Shown here one piece after another: positions 31,054 through 43,541 of a DNA stretch of 64,000 bases. The notes under the pieces were generated by a model. It saw nothing but the letters and a program-made list of their open reading frames with translations, searched no databases and was not told the DNA's origin. A program made the position numbers and the translations under genes. Positions within the stretch are counted from its first letter, which is position 1, and each line of letters starts with the position of its first letter. Source of the DNA: Maniola hyperantus (Eukaryota > Arthropoda > Insecta > Lepidoptera > Nymphalidae); the NCBI RefSeq assembly GCF_902806685.2, contig NC_048537.1:11678720-11742719 (forward strand), read 5' to 3'.

Positions 31054-32440
31054 TCTGCGTTGGACACAGTTCTGACGCACCGCGCTGCGGTTGGCGTCGT
31101 GTTGTTGGTTTTAGCCTTTAGTTAAATTTAAATGGGTAAGTGGTTTATTTAGGTAAGTAAATAGCGATTGTTATAATGAGAAAAGTTACAATCACAATGT
31201 TATGACAACCCTGTGTAATCTCCAGTTAGGGAGGCAGCATAATCCCGTCCTATGAGTGTTTATTTGATATTTATTCCGCCTGCTGTCCCCGCTAATGAAA
31301 CTCTTCCTTTGTTATCTTTGTACACATTATTTATACACATAATAAATGATAGCCTCTATTAATTATAAAGTCTGCAATCCTCGGGAACCGCACGCTATGC
31401 TACACAATGGTATTCTGATGAGATGGATTTTTAAGTTTTGTTTTCAAAGGATGATATACTTTCACAGTGGGAAACAATGTGAAAATTAGTGCAGCAGCAA
31501 AAATAAGAAATTCTTTTGAAGATCTTGTTTTCCAAATTGTCGACGGAAAGTAACTGTACATAAAGAATAAGCAAAATCTATTATAAATCTCTCATTATAG
31601 GTATATTTTAAGCAGTAACAGACCGCTTTTATTTACTTTAATTTACCTTCTATTCAAATCACATTCTTTGTGCTTACTTATATTCAATTTTTTATACCGA
31701 TAGTCATCTCGACCTGCGTACTACGTTCCTACTATCATTTTCGTAAAAAAGCGGATCATGCCGATAACACATCGGTAAGCTTTACTTACTTTTTTGTGGG
31801 ACGTCTGCAATAAAGTAATAAATGTCCCGTAGGTATTCTATTTTCGGCGAATTTAATCGGACCGACTATATTAGCGGTCTGCCTCTTAATTAATATTTTC
31901 AATATTCCACAAAATTGTTATTTGAAATTTGTTCGTATTGAATGCCAGATTAATCTACAGTATGAAATTCCAGATTGCTATTTATTTTTAATCCCGCAGA
32001 AGTCAGGACTGTCATAAAATATATCCATACTTTGTTACGAGCATTCTCTCATTATGAGTCGTAAATTCAACGCGTAAAGTTAATGTTACGATTTCCATAC
32101 ATAAAACCTTGATACTGTTTATTAAAGTATTTTCATACTTAACGTGTTAGACTAAGAGATTGTGTTCGGCTGGGCTACTTCAGCCTAAGCTTCATTAGTA
32201 ACCAAAGAATCTAAATCAGTATAAGCTTGACTTCTCAACGGCAGCTATGATATGCTCCATTAATGCTTTCATTTACGCAAAACCTGTCCCCGATCTTCTA
32301 GATGGAAGCTAATTTGCTAAAAAATATTCGCTCAGCTGCTGGAATGAAACTAATGCTCAGTTGATATTTGGGCGTTTTGCATGAATATTTGCGCTTTAAT
32401 TTATTTCCCTTTCACTTCCTGTGCTAGTCTAAAGATTTAA
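31054..32440. other. No recognisable feature
   Basis: AT-rich unique-looking DNA. No coding or repeat signal could be supported. Confidence 0.5.
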
Positions 32441-32670
32441 ATGCCAGCAAATATCAGTTAAAACGAAGCAGATTTATGTCAGCAATATGCCAGCAAATGT
32501 CAGTTAAAACGAAATAGATTTATGCCAGCAGTATGCCAGCAAATATCAGTTAAAACGAAACAGATTTATGCCAGCAATATACCAGCAAATATCATTTTAA
32601 ACGAAACAGATTTATGCCAGCAATATGCCAGCAAATATTAGTTAAAACGAAACAGATTTATGCCAGCAAT
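32441..32670 (+). repeat. Minisatellite: five units of 46 bp
   Basis: Exactly 230 bases made of five tandem 46-bp units, each beginning atgccagcaaatatcag and containing taaaacgaaacagattta. Units differ by a few substitutions. It encodes no obvious protein repeat. Confidence 0.93.
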
Positions 32671-33894
32671 ATAACGTTGCCTCGTTTTAACAGCATCTGA
32701 GTATAGTAAAAATGCGCTCTATAGAATATCCTTAGGTACCAGTACCTACCGATTAAAAGTTAACATAATAGTAATTCAGTCATAATTATTTTAAAGCGTA
32801 ACGTTCATAATTATAGTGTTCTCATGATGAAAGACCCCGCCAGGGTTGAAACATTTGATTATATTCTAGAGGAATATTCAATCTTTTTGTACCATCAAAT
32901 CCTGGTAGTATTTGATTTTTATTTGCTATCTCTTTGCCCACGACGTTAGATCTCATGAAGTTATAGAAAAATAATATTTCTCGACTGGTTTATTTATAGT
33001 ACTCCTGTAAGACCTTTCCCTCTCTATATATAAATTGAATGAGAATCAGGCTAAGACGGATTATAATCTTCCGAAGTATCTGTACCTTGTTTATTTTCTT
33101 TTCCAGAGAAATTTCGGTATTACAATTTCAGCATTTTGTTTGCCTAAGTCGAAAAGGTAATTTACTTATCTATAAACACAGTTAAAATAATAAAAGGGAT
33201 AGGATATTATTTTGATATTTTTAGTTAATTTTACCGTTTTAATATAGATCGGTATTTTAAATATTGTATTAGGTATACCTTCCTTGATATACCAATCTAG
33301 CGAAATTGGCTGGGAAGTGCTCTACCGGAACACATCAAAAATATTTTATGATCCATGTTACAAAAAGCTCATATTTTCAGTTTTTTATGTTCCTATCTAC
33401 ATTCCATCCTTAATAATATTATGGTTATAGGCCTTTGCAAAACTATGCTAAGAAGCTTAAGCAGTTAGAAGCAAGAAAGAATAGTTTCTCCTGCGTTAAC
33501 TCTCGTCAAGAAATAATTGCACAAACTATTGCAAACACTCAGTATTGCTGACAGTCGTGAGCCTTATCTATTAATCACTGTTTTCTTAGGACAGTAGATA
33601 CATAATATTTAACTCCCATATCCTTCAATATACAAACTCGACTAGGGTATTGGATTTTAGATGTTATACTAACAAGAAATGTGTAAAAAGACCAATGTCC
33701 AGAGCAAATGTTTGGAGAGTTATAATCGATTCTGACAAACGCGATGTTAGCAAAGTTAGCAGCGAATATGGCGCCATGTACGAAGTTGATTCCGTGACTA
33801 CATTGCATATGCCGCTGACGTCCACCCATATGAGATAAACTTTTGGTTTATTTGCTTTCAACAGATTAACATAATGTTTTAGTTGCTAGATAAA
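32671..33894. other. No recognisable feature
   Basis: AT-rich sequence. Small overlapping frames on both strands at 33575-33860 have no recognisable domains. Confidence 0.5.
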
Positions 33895-34228
33895 TATCAT
33901 CATCATCATGATCAACCTATCGCCGGCAGACTACTGAGCACGGGTCTCCTTTCAAAATGCCAAGGGATTAGGCCATAGTCTACCACGCTGGCCCAGTGCT
34001 GATTGGCAGACTTCACACACCTCTGAGAAAAATATGGAGAACTGTCAGGTATGCAGGTTTCCTCACGATGTTTTCCTTCACTGTTAAAACAAGTGATATT
34101 TGATTGCTTAAAACGCACATAACTAAAAATAAAAAATCCAGAGAAGATGAATCCAAGAAATTGTGTGCCCGGGATCGAATCATCGACCTTCCCATTATGA
34201 GGCGGACGTCTGAACCACTAGGCTATGT
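33895..34228 (-). mobile_element. tRNA-derived SINE, full length
   Basis: On the minus strand it starts with a tRNA-like head (tagcctagtggttcagacgtc for box A, gattcgatcccgggc for box B). The body has ttatgtgcgttttaagc, gaaaacatcgtgaggaaacc, ccagcgtggtagactatggcc and gccggcgataggttgatc, with a (gat)n tail. It would be transcribed by RNA polymerase III and moved by LINE enzymes. Confidence 0.85.
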
Positions 34229-34774
34229 TAATGGTGGAACAAAATCTTATTAGCTGGGATATCATATTAGTAGGTATACTCTAAGACTTGATGGAGACAT
34301 CATGTTTAGCCATCCAGGTCTATATTTTGATCTAGCACAAAAGTTGCGACAGTCAAATTGCTTGTCGTGTAAACTGTGCCTTTTATCCAATAGCAAACTG
34401 AAACTAGGGTGTTTGCCTATTTTGTCGCGATAATAGGTAAGTAAGTATATCATAATCGCCATATTCTTCTAAACCTATCAGAACTCAGTTGCGGTCTCAT
34501 GATGCTTGTACAGATAGAATATCTCGCAGAATATCTCTTCTGTACTTTTCATTTTCAACGATTTCTAAAAGACTGATGTTAGTACTTACCTAACTCTATT
34601 GTAGTGATATAGTTATATTGACAAAGGTTTTGGTAAATTAAATAAAATACCTTTTAAGCTAAGACAAATCTAATAGAGCTCTCGTCTCAGTCTGAACCTA
34701 TACAAACCAAATACTGCAGAGCAAAGTAATTATTTTCTAGTACATACATACCTCGTACGTTACACAGATAGGTA
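34229..34774. other. No recognisable feature
   Basis: AT-rich DNA between a SINE and a fold-back MITE. Confidence 0.5.
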
Positions 34775-34915
34775 TAGTCCGCGACAGGTCGAGATGGCAA
34801 TCGGAGTATGAGGCGAGAGAACGCCTCGCACACCTGAACGCACCGGGCTAGCGCGGGAGCTGTGCGGGTGTGCGGGGCGTTCCGTCCCCGATCGCCATTT
34901 CGACCTGTCACCGTA
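34775..34915. mobile_element. GC-rich fold-back MITE, copy 3
   Basis: Arms gcgacaggtcgagatggcaatcgg and ccccgatcgccatttcgacctgtc are inverted around a GC-rich centre (gggctagcgcgggagctgtgcggg). Same family as 5791, 24660, 45050 and 53080. Confidence 0.8.
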
Positions 34916-34924
34916 CACCTATCT

Positions 34925-34980
34925 ACACTATATATATATAATATATAATATATAATATATAATATATATAATATATAATA
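34925..34980. repeat. AT-only low-complexity tract
   Basis: Consists of tatataatata-type repeats, directly left of the Helitron-like tandem array. Confidence 0.85.
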
Positions 34981-35551
34981 ATATTATAAAGAGGAAAACT
35001 TTGTTTGTTTGTTTGTTTGTACTGAATAGGCTCAAAAACTACTGGACCGATTTTAAAAATTCTTTCACCATTCGAAAGCTACATTATCCACGAGTAACAT
35101 AGGCTATATTTTATTTTGGAAAAAAATTGGGTTCCGTAAGATATTTGGGTTTTTCGGACACAAGGTGTAAAAAATCAACCAGAAAAGTTACTTATTTTGC
35201 GTACGCTGCCTAAACTATAAAAGATAGAACCATAAAATGTTCTAATTAATTGTAGATCTTATAAATATCTACAAAAAAGTCCGCGACACACTATACCCAT
35301 CTATGTCGAGTGAGGCACAGCAACCATTTTTTTATTTAAAAATCTTGAATTTTTTTTGGACTACATTTAAACGCGTTTATTTTACTCATGCTATTAATCC
35401 TTATCAAAATAAATGATTTCATCACTAAGAACAGTTTATGGAGATAATATTTGGTCTTTGAATGATTGAAATTGGACGTTTGGTTTTGAAGTTATGGCGA
35501 AATTAAAATATTACGATTTCTGCTGCACGGCCCGTTGTCTACACTAATATT
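34979..35551 (+). repeat. Helitron-like family C tandem array, unit 1 (about 560 bp)
   Basis: It begins attataaagaggaaaactttg with a (gttt)n run, passes through ctggaccgattttaaaaattc and ttgcgtacgctgcctaaac, and ends ctgctgcacggcccgttg. The next unit follows after tctacactaat. The unit is nearly identical to 35552-36127. Confidence 0.85.
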
Positions 35552-36127
35552 ATAAAGAGGAAAACTTTGTTTGTTTGTTTGTTTGTTTGTTTGTTTGTTT
35601 GTTTGTTTGTACTGAATAGGCTCAAAAACTACTGGACCGATTTTAAAAATTCTTTCACCATTCGAAAGCTACATTATCCACGAGTAACATAGGATATATT
35701 TTATTTTGGAAAAAAATAGGGTTCCGTAAGATATTTGGGTTTTTCGGACACAAGGTGTAAAAAATCAACCAGAAAAGTTACTTATTTTGCGTACGCTGCC
35801 TAAACTATAAAAGATAGAACCATAAAATGTTCTAATTAATTGTAGATCTTATAAATATCTACAAAAAAGTCCGCGACACACTATACCCATCTATGTCGAG
35901 TGAGGCACAGCAACCATTTTTTTATTTAAAAATCTTGAATTTTTTTTGGACTACATTTAAACGCGTTTATTTTACTCATGCTATTAATCCTTATCAAAAT
36001 AAATGATTTCATCACTAAGAACAGTTTATGGAGATAATATTTGGTCTTTGAATGATTAAAATTGGACGTTTGGTTTTGAAGTTATGGCGAAATTAAAATA
36101 TTACGATTTCTGCTGCACGGTCCGTTG
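35552..36127 (+). repeat. Helitron-like family C tandem array, unit 2
   Basis: Same unit as 34979-35551, with a longer (gttt)n run (about 35570-35609) and only a few substitutions (for example g/a in aataggg and in gattaaaatt). Such close identity points to a recent tandem duplication. Confidence 0.85.
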
Positions 36128-36304
36128 TATTATATAAAGAGGTAATGTCGTTAAGTTTGTTTGTAGGGGTAATCTTTAGAACTACTGAACCGATTTTAAA
36201 AATTCTTTCACCAGTAGAAAGCTACATTATTCCTGAGTGACATAGGCTATACGGGATCTTTAAAAACCTAAATCTACGCGGGCGAAGCCGCGGGGATCAG
36301 CTAG
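36128..36304 (+). mobile_element. Helitron-like family C short copy 1
   Basis: It starts tattatataaagaggtaatg and ends with the hairpin gcgggcgaagccgc, then ggggatcagCTAG, then T. The hairpin followed by CTAG is a typical Helitron 3' end. Confidence 0.8.
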
Positions 36305-36482
36305 TATTATATAAAGAGGTAATGTCGTTAAGTTTGTTTGTAGGGGGTAATCTTTAGAACTACTGAACCGATTTTAAAAATTCTTTCACCAGTAGAAAGC
36401 TACATTATTCCTGAGTGACATAGGCTATACGGGATCTTTAAAAACCTAAATCTACGCGGGCGAAGCCGCGGGGATCAGCTAG
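36305..36482 (+). mobile_element. Helitron-like family C short copy 2
   Basis: Adjacent tandem repeat of 36128-36304, differing by one added G (gtagggggtaatc). It also ends in hairpin plus CTAG. Confidence 0.8.
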
Positions 36483-36654
36483 TACTCCAATAAAGTTAGC
36501 TTTCAGGCCTTATGCGTGACGTACTGTAAATGGTATTCTCCGGTTTCTCAAGCACGTTCTACCAAAGCAAAATGCTTTTGTGCTATACAAATACATACCT
36601 ACATACTGATTAAATAATTCCTTTAATATAGTTTTTATTATTTAAAATATATCT

Positions 36655-36790
36655 GATGCCCGCGACCTCGTTCGTCTGCCTTTAGGATTTATTTAGGATT
36701 TTAAAATACCGCGTATACCTACCCTTTGTTTACCTTAGATAAAAAATAGTCTATGTCACTTTCCAGGCCTTTAACTAAATAACAGCGAAA
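36655..36790 (-). mobile_element. Helitron-like family A, decayed
   Basis: It retains ctgatgcccgcgacctcgttcg at its left, gtctatgtcactttccaggc and tttaacta in family order. The outer ends are lost. Confidence 0.5.
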
Positions 36791-36804
36791 CAAAGGTTGA
36801 GTTT

Positions 36805-37035
36805 GTCTGGTGGGAGGCTTCGGCCGTGGCTAGTTACCACCCTACCGGCAAAGCCGTGCCGCCAAGCGACTTAGCGTTCCAGTGCGATGCCGTGTAGAAA
36901 CCAAAGGGGCATGGGTTTATTAAAAACTGCCATACCCCTTCCAGGTTAGCCTGCTTCCATCTTAGACTGCATTGTCACTTTCCACCAGGTGAGATTGCAG
37001 TAAAGGGCTAACTTGTATCTGAATTTAAAAATATA
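36805..37035 (+). repeat. LINE 3'-end fragment ('ccatcttag.ctgcat' family)
   Basis: It contains gtctggtgggaggcttcggcc, gtgccgccaagcgactta, ttccatcttagactgcat, ttccaccaggtgagattgcag and aagggctaactt, ending near an A/T-rich run. This is the familiar tail of a lepidopteran LINE, probably RTE-like. Coding sequence is absent. Confidence 0.6.
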
Positions 37036-37122
37036 TATATTTAGAGTAAGAGAAGCTGAATGAAGGGATGACGAGGTGAGTATTCTGGCGTGGTGCATTT
37101 TAGTGGAATGGAACCGAAAGGG

Positions 37123-37248
37123 TTTTTTTTTAATAAAAATACCGAGCAAGCGAGTTACCTGATGTTAAGTGATTAGGTACCACCGCACATTTGCAGTACC
37201 AGAGGAACCACCAATGCGTTGCCGGCCTTTCAGGAATTGGTACACCTA
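37123..37248 (+). repeat. Dispersed 'gatgttaagtgatta..ccgcc' repeat copy 1
   Basis: It shares cgagcaagcgagtt, ctgatgttaagtgatta, accaccgc, gcagtaccagag and atgcgttgccggcctttcagg with 38498-38632. It is a very common lepidopteran retroelement tail, and its parent element is not identified here. Confidence 0.6.
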
Positions 37249-37249
37249 A

Positions 37250-38019
37250 GTTTAACATACTGAACACCTAAGTAGTTGTACTTGGCTAAAACTAGGTGCA
37301 AGGGCAGTTCGGCTTTTAGCCGTAACATGAACACCATACCCATATTAGTTTCATTTCACAAATACTCCATCAGGAACCGTGCTAAGCGAGTTAAATGCAC
37401 TCATTTTATATGAAGATAACTTCCAACCGATAAAGACAGAGTAGCAATAGTTATTTGCAATTATTTAATGATTTATTGCAACTTGTTGTTATTTCCTCTT
37501 GTTATGATAAAAAATAGTTTTTTTGCTCTGTGCTGTCAGCAATAATTTATCTTATATCTACGCTGTAATTAATTTTATATTTTATAAAATTATCTATAAA
37601 GAAAACATTTTTTATGAATCAAAATAAATTTTTTGAGTAAGTACAACAATGTCACAATACCTACGCGTTTGTCTATGTATTCGCTTATAACTTCTTTTAA
37701 GGTAGATTGGAATTCGGTTTTGACCATCATCAAGCGAAAAAATTAACATTCACATTGGCTTGGCTATCACAAAATTAATGATTTCTACGAGTATATAGGT
37801 AAAACAAACATCATGTTTTTCAGAGTTCGAACCTTGTTTTTAGAACTTGTCGGTTTCTACTAGACACAAACAAAGCCATTTTTTCAGCAGCGAGTAAACA
37901 ACCCGGTAACGGGCCGCCATGTTTTGAACCATGTTCGCAGATGTCGTGGACGTCTTCCAGTGCGTAATCATCACCTACATACAACATGGTACCTACTCGT
38001 ATCTATAAGTAGACCAAAA
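37250..38019. other. No recognisable feature
   Basis: AT-rich unique-looking sequence. Confidence 0.5.
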
Positions 38020-38168
38020 GTAGCCTGTGTCCTTGCCTGGGATGCAAGCTAAGTCTGTACCAAATTTCGTTAGGGTTGGTTAAACCTATAAATATTCCGG
38101 ATAGGTCGTGAAAAGCTACCAAACAGACAGACATACAGATACACTGCATTTAAAATATTAAGTATGGA
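38020..38168 (-). mobile_element. Helitron-like family A relative, 5' part
   Basis: On the minus strand it begins TCCATACTTAATATTTTAAATG, followed by a gtctgtctgttt stretch and tttcacgacctatccgg. The 3' hairpin is missing. Confidence 0.55.
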
Positions 38169-38497
38169 TATGGATTTCAGAGTAAATAAAGTGGCCGTGG
38201 CCTTCCTTTGTAATTTTAGCCTCCGCCCGAGCCCCGATCCCGTGTATCGGTTTTCAAGTAAGTAAACGCTAACTTATGATGTGAATTGTGATTTAGTTTA
38301 TGATGGAATGATTTTAATTAATAGGAATACTAAAGTTTCAAATATCGTTCGCTTGAGGCACTTCTCAGTTCATTCTCATAAACGAAACAGAACTTAATTA
38401 TTTCGTAAAATTTTAGTTTCGCCCCTCACAATTTCTATATTTGTTTTCTATAATAATAATTTTAGTGTGCGTTTCGTATTTGAATCAGGTTCTTTTA

Positions 38498-38632
38498 AAA
38501 TAAAAATAGCGAGCAAACGAGTTTGAGGGTGCAGGCTACATCTGATGTTAAGTGATTACCACCGCCCATGCACATTTTGCAGCACCAGAAAAAACGCTAA
38601 TGCGTTGCCGGCCTTTTAGGAATTTGTTACGT
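38498..38632 (+). repeat. Dispersed 'gatgttaagtgatta..ccgcc' repeat copy 2
   Basis: Contains agcgagcaaacgagtt, acatctgatgttaagtgatt, accaccgcccatgcaca, gcagcaccag and gcgttgccggccttttagg. Same family as 37123-37248. Confidence 0.6.
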
Positions 38633-39917
38633 TAGGGCGTATCACTTATTTTTTTTGTTTGCCTACACATGTTCAAACTTAGAAAAATTGAGCTTTATAG
38701 GTTCGATCTCTGTGGGTTCGATATAAAAAGTGCAATGAAATTCCATGCATGCAACAAAAGACAAAAACAAAAGTTCAGAAAAATAAGCAATAATTATAAG
38801 AAATCAATTAAATAATGCAAATAAAATTATTTTCTCAACCTATTAGCTATACCTAATTGTTTAGATAGTTACAATGTATGCAAAATGTTTATAAAACGTA
38901 ATTATATATACATACCTATTAATGCATTACTTCTTGTGTATATTACATTGTGTATGTGGTTTTTATCAGGGTACAATAATATTAAATTTATAATAGTTAA
39001 CAATTATGAACAAGTTATTGAGTAATAAATAGAGATGGGTTCAATATGTGCTAACCCAGGTCATTACACTAATATTATGAACTAATGGTACTTATATTAT
39101 TCATTCTTCATGAATTTAAAACATTTTGCGCAAGTAGGGAGTTTTAGACATGCAATACTTTCTTACTTCAAACCTGCAATGTAAAATGTCCCAATGCTAG
39201 AGTCGTTAGTGCATATTGGTTTTAACTACCTAGTTCTTACCTATTATTTTTAAACATCTGCCCTATGCGCAATTTAAATTTTAGAATACGTCTACATCAA
39301 GGCCTACAGCGCCTTGTACCCGAAACACTAATCAAAGCAATATTAAAGTAGCTTCCTAAGTAATTTATTAGCAGCGAATATTCTTATTAGAGTAATAAGC
39401 ATAAGGGCAAATATAAATTCATTACAACCAACAAAGGAGTCTAAAGCCGGCTAACGAAGAAAGACGTCCCGTTTAATTGCCTTTTGTAATTTTTCTGATA
39501 AACGGTTTAACGTATAAATATTTCTCCTACGGTGGCCCGACCATGAAGTATGAACCATTACTGGGCACTTAGAAAACCTCTTTGCAATATAATTCCACAC
39601 TAATTTATAGTGAAACTAGCTTTTTCCTATAGGTAGCGTAGCCTGCGTGAAATTCGAGTCAAGCGGCTTCTTGGGGTTCCGTTTGAATGATTTCAATTAC
39701 GTACGAATAATATTGAAGATAGAATGTAATGTAGGTATACTGCCCCAACTATCAATCAGTCGTTGTAGCAAGCATTATTTTGCGGAAGTCCATGATATAC
39801 AATGAACCAAAAGCTTAATTTGCTATAATCCGCTGAAACATGCAGCATTTGAAATGGACTGCCCGCCCTCCCACTGCTAACCATGCAGGAAAAAGCAGCT
39901 GTTAGGCAAGCAATACA
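38633..39917. other. No recognisable feature
   Basis: AT-rich sequence with no supported gene or repeat. Confidence 0.5.
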
Positions 39918-39987
39918 CAGGAGATGTAGACCTTACAATGCACAATTCCAAAAGTGCAATTGTGCATTGTAAGGTCTTCATCTCCTG
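39918..39987. repeat. Near-perfect 30-bp hairpin
   Basis: Arms 39918-39947 and 39958-39987 (starting caggagatg and ending catctcctg) pair at 29 of 30 positions around a 10-base loop. There are no transposon ends or target duplication. It could be a template-switch inversion or a small-RNA hairpin. Confidence 0.85.
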
Positions 39988-42076
39988 AGGAACGAGCGTC
40001 GAGTGTGTTTTGGGATTTGTGTGGTGCTGCGTGGTGGTTGTGCGGGTGCGTATTATTTTGTAATTTTTTTGGTATATTTACCATTTGTAAGTACTTAACT
40101 ACTTACTTTTGAAACCCTAATAAAGTCGAAAAAATGATACTGCGTTTTTACGAACCTACTTATTGGGTACGAGTATAACGACCCACGCTATTCCGCGATA
40201 CGCAGTATAGTTCACGCTTAACTTAATGCGTCGCAAAAACAGCTATATAGCAATCCTATCTTATTGGACTTTGAACGAAACCAGTTAAATCAAGTTAGAA
40301 TGGCCGATTGCATTCCTAAATTAAGTTCGTACCGACTTCTTTTAAAAAAAAATAGATCAACGAACTCCAAATATATCTCTACTCTCTATGTATCTTTTTT
40401 ACTTGTTAAAGTAAGTAAACAAACTAGAATCAGTAAAGGCCAAACTGCGTTTCAATTTTGCTAACATTTACAATGCAAAGCTTGCTATGTCTTTCGAAGA
40501 ATATCCGTCGGAAACAGCGCAGTTAGTCGCAATGAACTATGACACATTAGATAATGTTATCATTGCAGGAAATTCGGTCATTCGTGCAATATTTACAAAT
40601 ATGGCTATCACATCGCCTTTGAAGAAGTAATAACTGCTCTGTAACTCAAAATATTATTGAACAATACTTAATGTAATTATCAAGCTTTGAAAACAAATAT
40701 CATGTAATTATAACAAAACATTCGCGATTTGTGAGGTTATCATATTTTACGGAAAAATATTATGGAAATCACTTTTATATTGATATTTGTCTAAAATATC
40801 TCATTGACCTTGTTTCGTTGCAACTAAATAAATAGTTGGGTGGTACTTATAACAACAGTATTTAAATGATAAAGTCTCTTAATATACATATACTTATTCT
40901 TTCATAATAATGTTCTACTTATTAAGAGTATCCGAGTTTCCAAAAGTAAAAAAAACCAAAGGTGATTGTGTCGCCGGGAATCTATAGGTTCCACGATAAT
41001 ATAGGTATGTACTTCTTCGGTTTTATCTGTAAACAAACTTTTTAGTAAATAATAATTTAAGCGTAGTATACTTACGTCCCGCAAATTGCTATTGCGCTGG
41101 AACCATGTCTCATTAACATCGAAATGACGTCATTTTGACGCCATTTAAACAAATACTAACTACATAGGTACCTACCAATTAATTATTAAAAAAATATTGT
41201 TATAAAAAGCAAATAGATAAGATTTGCCACATTTAGAATACGTCATTTGCCACAGGGATGATTTTCACCACTTCCAATTCACGAGAAAATTAAAGAGCTG
41301 CCGTCTGAAACTTTTCAATATTTTTTGATCACGTATGTCAACTTTGGGAACGTAGTATAACATCTACAAATAAGCAATAGGAACCTACTCGGTTCGAAGC
41401 GAGTTATTGATCTATTATTCCCAATCAAACTTATTTCTGCGTTGTATATATTATTATTCTACGTTATGTATACACATAAAATTTATTTTTTAACCGATTC
41501 ATAAAATGGAGGTCACTCTCAATTTGATTACGTTTTATGATACATGTTTATTAGGTGAAACTATTATAATTAAAAATGAATGTTCTTATATTTGATGAGT
41601 TTGGATTTAGTCTTTTATAAAGCTGAAGATCAGAGGAAGATCTTTGGACATTGAAGACGAGACTCAGTAACGTACAGAAAATTGTAATCTTTATGTGATA
41701 ATTTTATATAGGCAGTGTTGTTTTCAGCCATTCGTTCTATACTTTGTTATAGTTCAATGTAGATGGAAGTAGGTTCACTTTTTTTTAGTCAAATGTAGAG
41801 TGTTCCGTCTTCGTTTTCAACGCATCACTTTTCATTAACGGACTCTCGGACCAAGTTTTACAGACACACCTTGCGGCTATGACCCTAGACGACCGCTGCG
41901 CCGAGAGACTTCTTTGCTGAAACTTCTTCGAGAACTTTAAATTTACTTATACGTGAGAAAAGACTTTATTGCGGTGTCGTCGTAACAAAATTAATTTTTC
42001 AGTCAAAGTATCTCAGTAAATATTTATATTAGCCAAGTATACATTTTTGATGATTTCATCTGCATCGTACTCATAA
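39988..42076. other. No recognisable feature
   Basis: About 2 kb of AT-rich unique-looking DNA. Short frames have random composition. Confidence 0.5.
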
Positions 42077-42282
42077 TCCATATTAATATTATAAATGAGA
42101 AAGTGTGTCTGTCTGCTAGTCTTTCACGGCCCATCCGTTCAACAGATTTTGACGATATTTGGTACAGAGATAGCTCGAATACCGGTGAAGGACATAGCCT
42201 TTATATTCCTGAAAACCAAAGAGTTCCCACGGGATTTAAAGAAACCTAAATCCACACGGGTGCAGTCGCGGGCATCATCTAG
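42077..42282 (+). mobile_element. Helitron-like family A relative, complete
   Basis: It starts TCCATATTAATATTATAAATG, has gtgtgtctgtctgctag, gaaggacatagcc and gagttcccacgggattt, and ends gtgcagtcgcgggcatcatCTAG followed by T. Flanking A and T fit Helitron insertion. A 121-residue frame over it is an artefact. Confidence 0.72.
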
Positions 42283-42500
42283 TATTATATACAGGAAAGG
42301 TAGAAAAAGAAGCAAACGCTGTTCAAGCGGCAACCTGCCGGACGTAAAATACCTAGTTGATCAACTAACACTTCGAGAAGATCCATTGAAACCGATCTTA
42401 AAAAAGTGGGTCCAATCATGTAAAACAGTAGCCAAAGACATTTTCCGAGAAGGAATATAATGAGTCAATCATCACCCTATTATTAAGGGAAAAACCCTCA

Positions 42501-42567
42501 AAAATTAAATTGTCTGTCTATTAAATATTATTTGAATGAATATTTAATAGACAGACAATTTAATTTT
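42501..42567. repeat. Perfect 29-bp hairpin
   Basis: Arms 42501-42529 and 42539-42567 (both containing aattgtctgtct or its complement) are perfectly complementary around a 9-base loop. No transposon features were seen. Confidence 0.9.
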
Positions 42568-43261
42568 AGGACAAGATTACACATTCCTACTAACCCTGCG
42601 AATATTATGGCGAAGTGGGTCGTGTCGTGTGCGTATCCGGACTTTTTATCAGTGTCGCTATCAATACGATGCGTAAATTGTTGATATTTAGTCGTATTAT
42701 TTATTACTTTCACTGTATAAGGTATATTTTATATTATTGAGAGAAATTTTAGTAATCACTAAAGCATTTCAGAGGATTTTTAATATACCGTTTAAATCTT
42801 ATATTTTTTCAAACTTAGGAATATTTTGTTACGATACGAATTGTGATAACAATGTTTAAAGTAATACGAAACAGGGAGGTTGATGCTTATAATATAAGTG
42901 TACCTAACACTCCAAAATATAATATGTACATACAATTTGGTATAACGATAGTTTGAAGTACTGGTTGGCCGTACTAAGACCAAATTAATAAATATAGAAA
43001 TTAGAAACTATGTTTGAAATGGGACACTTCAACTACAGGCTTCTCAAAATAGCTTTCAAACGCTTCATAGATAACTAACTCGTAACTACACTATCGTAAT
43101 TGTATACCATTTATACACGTACTTACAGCTTAACTGGGTCGTGCGTATCCGGAGGGCTATCGGGATCGCCATTAAGGCATGAAATGTTGTTAATATTAAT
43201 TTGCTCTGTTCGATGTCGGTTCGGATCTTGCCATTTCGCAATTTTTGATATGCATTTAAAA
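42568..43261. other. No recognisable feature
   Basis: AT-rich sequence with no supported gene or repeat. Confidence 0.5.
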
Positions 43262-43483
43262 CTAGCTGATGCCCGCGACTTCGTCTGCGTAGAATTAAGT
43301 TTTCTTAAAATCCCGTGGGAACTCTTCTATTTTACGGGATAAAAAGTAGCCTATGTCACTCTCCGGGTCTTTATCTATACCCATGCAAAAAAACACGTCA
43401 ATCCGTTGCACCGTTGCGACGTGATTGAAGAACAAACCAACAAACAAACAAACACACTTTCGCATTTATAATAAGGGTACTGA
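43262..43483 (-). mobile_element. Helitron-like family A, full length
   Basis: Minus strand starts TCAGTACCCTTATTATAAATG and ends cgaagtcgcgggcatcagCTAG, then T. The cacgtcgcaacggtgcaacgg block is intact. It is almost the same as the copy at 63050. Confidence 0.8.
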
Positions 43484-43541
43484 TTATTTAGAAATATCCT
43501 TGAAGTGTAGGTAAAACACTATCATAAAAATCTAATAAAAA

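Noticed and set aside
32441..32670. CRISPR-like direct repeats
   Set aside because: The 46-bp units are contiguous without spacers, so this is a minisatellite in a eukaryotic genome.
42095..42460. A 121-residue reading frame
   Set aside because: Its first half is a Helitron-like repeat translated, and no domain is visible.
42501..42567. MicroRNA gene
   Set aside because: The stem is perfectly complementary, whereas animal precursors usually have mismatches; no expression evidence. Kept as a hairpin only.
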